NCBI GenBank assembly: GCA_027083485.1
Contig: JALWOO010000190.1
Coordinates: forward strand, 1 to 7,268
Source: Amylibacter sp.
GTDB taxonomy: Bacteria > Pseudomonadota > Alphaproteobacteria > Rhodobacterales > Rhodobacteraceae
Direction of reading: 5' to 3'
DNA: 7,268 nt
The translations under genes and the position numbers were made by a program. This document shows positions 5,715 to 7,268 of the stretch, in pieces (the stretch's first letter is position 1; each line of letters opens with the position of its first letter). The notes beneath the pieces are model-generated. The model had not been told where the DNA came from and did no database searches. It worked only from the letters and a program-made list of their open reading frames with translations.

Positions 5715-7220
5715 ATGGTAGAGATTGAAGATATTGTTGATGGGGACAGCCTGAAGGCGTGGCTGTTGCAGCAGCCGGAGGAGGTGGTGCGGTTATTTTC
5801 CTTTGCAATTGGTTACCGTGTATCGCAACGACTGATACCCGATATATGGTATCGAACTGCTACTCGTGAACTTGTTGATCTGGAAGGTGACTTAGAGGAT
5901 TACTCAATGCTGCCGATTTTGCGGCTCAATTTAAGTATGGCATCTTTCGTGAAAGCAGTGCCATCCACAACCCCTAATTATCTTTTTAGAGCTGCCTCGG
6001 ACTGCTATGTTGATTCTTTATACGCATCAGATATTGGAGCAGATTTTTCTGCGGCAAATACTATCACTGCAGCTTCTCAAGATTTTTTCTTTTCAATGCC
6101 CAGTCAGATGAAAGGGGAAAAAATTACTGTTAGGTCTATCCCAAATGCCTATGTTGCTTATGCGTCAAATTTGACGGATGAATTTCGTCTTTGGCGTGAA
6201 ATTCGAAGTGATTGCCGGGAGTTACTAGATCATAAAACAATAAAAAACCGGCCCCTCTGGCAAGACAATGCCGACCCCTTCGCCGATACCTGGGCCGAGG
6301 TCAAAACCACCCTTGGCCCTGACGCCCGCGACTGGCAATTCTGGATCGACTGGTATGAATCCATGTTGCACGGCAGGCCGCAGAATGCCGATATGCTCCA
6401 TGACATCGCCCTGATTGACGATGCGGTGTGGAAACAGGGCCTCGCGGCGGTGAATGCGGCGATTGCGGATATTCAGGCAAAATACCTGTCCAAAAATGCG
6501 CCTTTGGCAGAGCGGATGGAATTTGATCGGGACACTGCCAAATTTTACACCACCCCGATTGCCGTGCAAAAGCCGCCCCTGATGTCGGTGCTGCTGTCGC
6601 GGGTAGAGGATTCCCTGGGGGATTGCCTGCACGCCAACGGGTTGACGCAGGAATCCAACGAAGTGCGGGTGATCCGGCGGACCCTGACCAGCTACAGGGA
6701 TGACCCACAGCGTATTGAAATGGATTTCACCGATTGCGTGGTGTCCCTGCGCGGCGAGATTGAAAAACAATGGTTGCAGGATACCGCCGCCAACAAAACG
6801 CTGATCCGCAGCCTTGAAGAATGCGTCAGGGGTGTTCGCGAGTTGCATCCCGAGGTGGCCGAAAACCGGATGATCTTTGCGGTGGCAGAGTTGCGGGCGC
6901 TGCCAGAGGCAGACAAACAGGTGCTGGCCGAAAGCAAGGACCTGCTGGTTGCGATTTCGCAAGGGGCAACCTCAGAGGATTTTGCAACGGATATTCCCGA
7001 GCTGGTGAATGATGCGTTGATCCCTGTACCGGATAGCGCACCGAGATTGCCGCCTGCTGTGCGTGTGTTCGGTCGTGTGTCGCGGATGCAGATGATGATA
7101 CGGAAATCATCCGAAATTGTGAACAGGATTGTGGAAAGCACAGGATTTAAGGCTGCGGGTATTTTGTTAACAATAGCAGGAATTGTTCAACTTGGCCTAA
7201 GCGTTTTCGGTGTCTTCTAA
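5715..7220 (+). CDS. Hypothetical protein with mosaic composition and C-terminal membrane segment
   Basis: I do not recognise a characterised family. The 501-residue product begins MVEIEDIVDGDSLKAWLLQQ, and carries DWQFWIDWYESMLHG (206-220) and DDAVWKQGLAAVNAAIADI (235-253). From memory, similar pieces ('AWLxxQP', 'DWxxWxxWYxxxLxG', 'IWxQGxxxVNxxI') occur in uncharacterised alphaproteobacterial proteins, usually with an Ala-rich stretch between the first and second piece. Here that stretch (about residues 26-175) is not Ala-rich but aromatic and Ser/Asp-rich, and its DNA (5791-6240) is AT-rich. Residues 260-470 are mainly helical and charged. Residues 478-501 form one hydrophobic segment (KAAGILLTIAGIVQLGLSVFGVF), ending at the terminus, so the protein is probably tail-anchored with the bulk in the cytoplasm. 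No signal peptide and no enzymatic motif is seen. The ATG at 5715 is chosen since the frame, although open back to 5070, runs there through the antisense of YcgN and aldolase genes. It is 1 nt from the next gene. Confidence 0.8.
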   Translation: MVEIEDIVDGDSLKAWLLQQPEEVVRLFSFAIGYRVSQRLIPDIWYRTATRELVDLEGDLEDYSMLPILRLNLSMASFVKAVPSTTPNYLFRAASDCYVDSLYASDIGADFSAANTITAASQDFFFSMPSQMKGEKITVRSIPNAYVAYASNLTDEFRLWREIRSDCRELLDHKTIKNRPLWQDNADPFADTWAEVKTTLGPDARDWQFWIDWYESMLHGRPQNADMLHDIALIDDAVWKQGLAAVNAAIADIQAKYLSKNAPLAERMEFDRDTAKFYTTPIAVQKPPLMSVLLSRVEDSLGDCLHANGLTQESNEVRVIRRTLTSYRDDPQRIEMDFTDCVVSLRGEIEKQWLQDTAANKTLIRSLEECVRGVRELHPEVAENRMIFAVAELRALPEADKQVLAESKDLLVAISQGATSEDFATDIPELVNDALIPVPDSAPRLPPAVRVFGRVSRMQMMIRKSSEIVNRIVESTGFKAAGILLTIAGIVQLGLSVFGVF

Positions 7221-7221
7221 C

Positions 7222-7268
7222 ATGCTCGAAACCGACCTCTACCCCCCTGTCAAAGCCCTGCTTGAATC
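7222..7268 (+). CDS. DUF2161-type protein, N-terminal start only
   Basis: ATG at 7222, one nucleotide after the TAA of the preceding gene, opens a frame reading MLETDLYPPVKALLES to the window edge. The opening 'ETDLYPPVKALLE' is what I recall as the start of DUF2161 proteins, predicted PD-(D/E)XK-type phosphodiesterases common in Rhodobacterales. Only 15 complete residues are visible, so no catalytic residues can be checked. No Shine-Dalgarno sequence is evident before the ATG; with the 1-nt gap, translation may be coupled to the upstream gene. Confidence 0.65.
   Translation, partial: MLETDLYPPVKALLE

Noticed and set aside
6225..6962. Minus-strand open frame of 245 codons inside the 501-residue gene.
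   Set aside because: Its composition is that of the antisense of a GC-rich coding sequence (many Gly, His, Gln, Pro), and the plus-strand frame has the coherent protein.
7164..7173. Perfect 10-bp palindrome TTGTTAACAA.
   Set aside because: It lies within codons of the C-terminal hydrophobic segment and a 10-bp palindrome is expected by chance in a window of this size; it could be an operator for the next gene but nothing supports it.
1..7268. Mobile elements, CRISPR arrays, tRNA or rRNA genes, attachment sites.
   Set aside because: No transposase or integrase motif, no regularly spaced repeats, and no tRNA-like cloverleaf with the invariant TTCNANNC segment was found on either strand by eye.

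Overview
The window looks like ordinary chromosome of an alphaproteobacterium, most likely Rhodobacterales (Roseobacter group). This rests on the moderately high GC, the gene set (HIT protein, SDR, RsmC-like methyltransferase, ClpS, SPOR-domain D-Ala-D-Ala carboxypeptidase, YcgN-type cysteine-cluster protein, DUF2161 protein), and a G-run/C-run hairpin element ending in CGAGATATTTT that resembles intergenic elements I recall from that group. The taxon is an inference; no rRNA or other marker gene is present.

Layout. The 3' end of a HIT-family gene (1-77, +) is followed by a structured intergenic stretch (78-235) with a small hairpin and a compact element able to fold as a three-way junction. 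A minus-strand cluster follows, transcribed leftwards from about 2450: clpS (2449-2108), an RsmC-like rRNA methyltransferase 8 nt later (2099-1095), then an SDR-family protein (1036-236). The 299-bp divergent region 2450-2748 carries the upstream signals for clpS on one side and for a secreted penicillin-binding-protein-type D,D-carboxypeptidase with a C-terminal SPOR domain (2749-4104, +) on the other. That gene converges, with only 4 nt between the stop codons, on a second minus-strand pair: a YcgN/UPF0260 protein (5630-5160) and a low-specificity threonine aldolase-type PLP enzyme (5149-4109) whose ribosome binding site overlaps the upstream stop codon. Diverging from this pair is a 501-residue protein of unknown function with a C-terminal membrane segment (5715-7220, +). 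One nucleotide after its stop the start of a DUF2161-type gene begins and runs off the window (7222-7268).

How the genes work together. Most are housekeeping genes: N-degron delivery to ClpAP (ClpS), rRNA methylation (RsmC-like), cell-wall trimming and septal targeting (D,D-carboxypeptidase with SPOR), and amino-acid/PLP metabolism (threonine aldolase). No integrase, transposase, CRISPR array, tRNA or rRNA is visible. The least ordinary part is the 501-residue gene. It has a sharp internal base-composition change (about 41% GC for 5821-6240 against about 59% for 6241-6480, hand counted), as if the part coding for roughly residues 26-175 had been replaced by foreign DNA. Other points worth a look are an SDR protein whose catalytic Tyr is kept but whose catalytic Lys is Cys, the three-way-junction element, and a pair of imperfect direct repeats between clpS and the carboxypeptidase gene.
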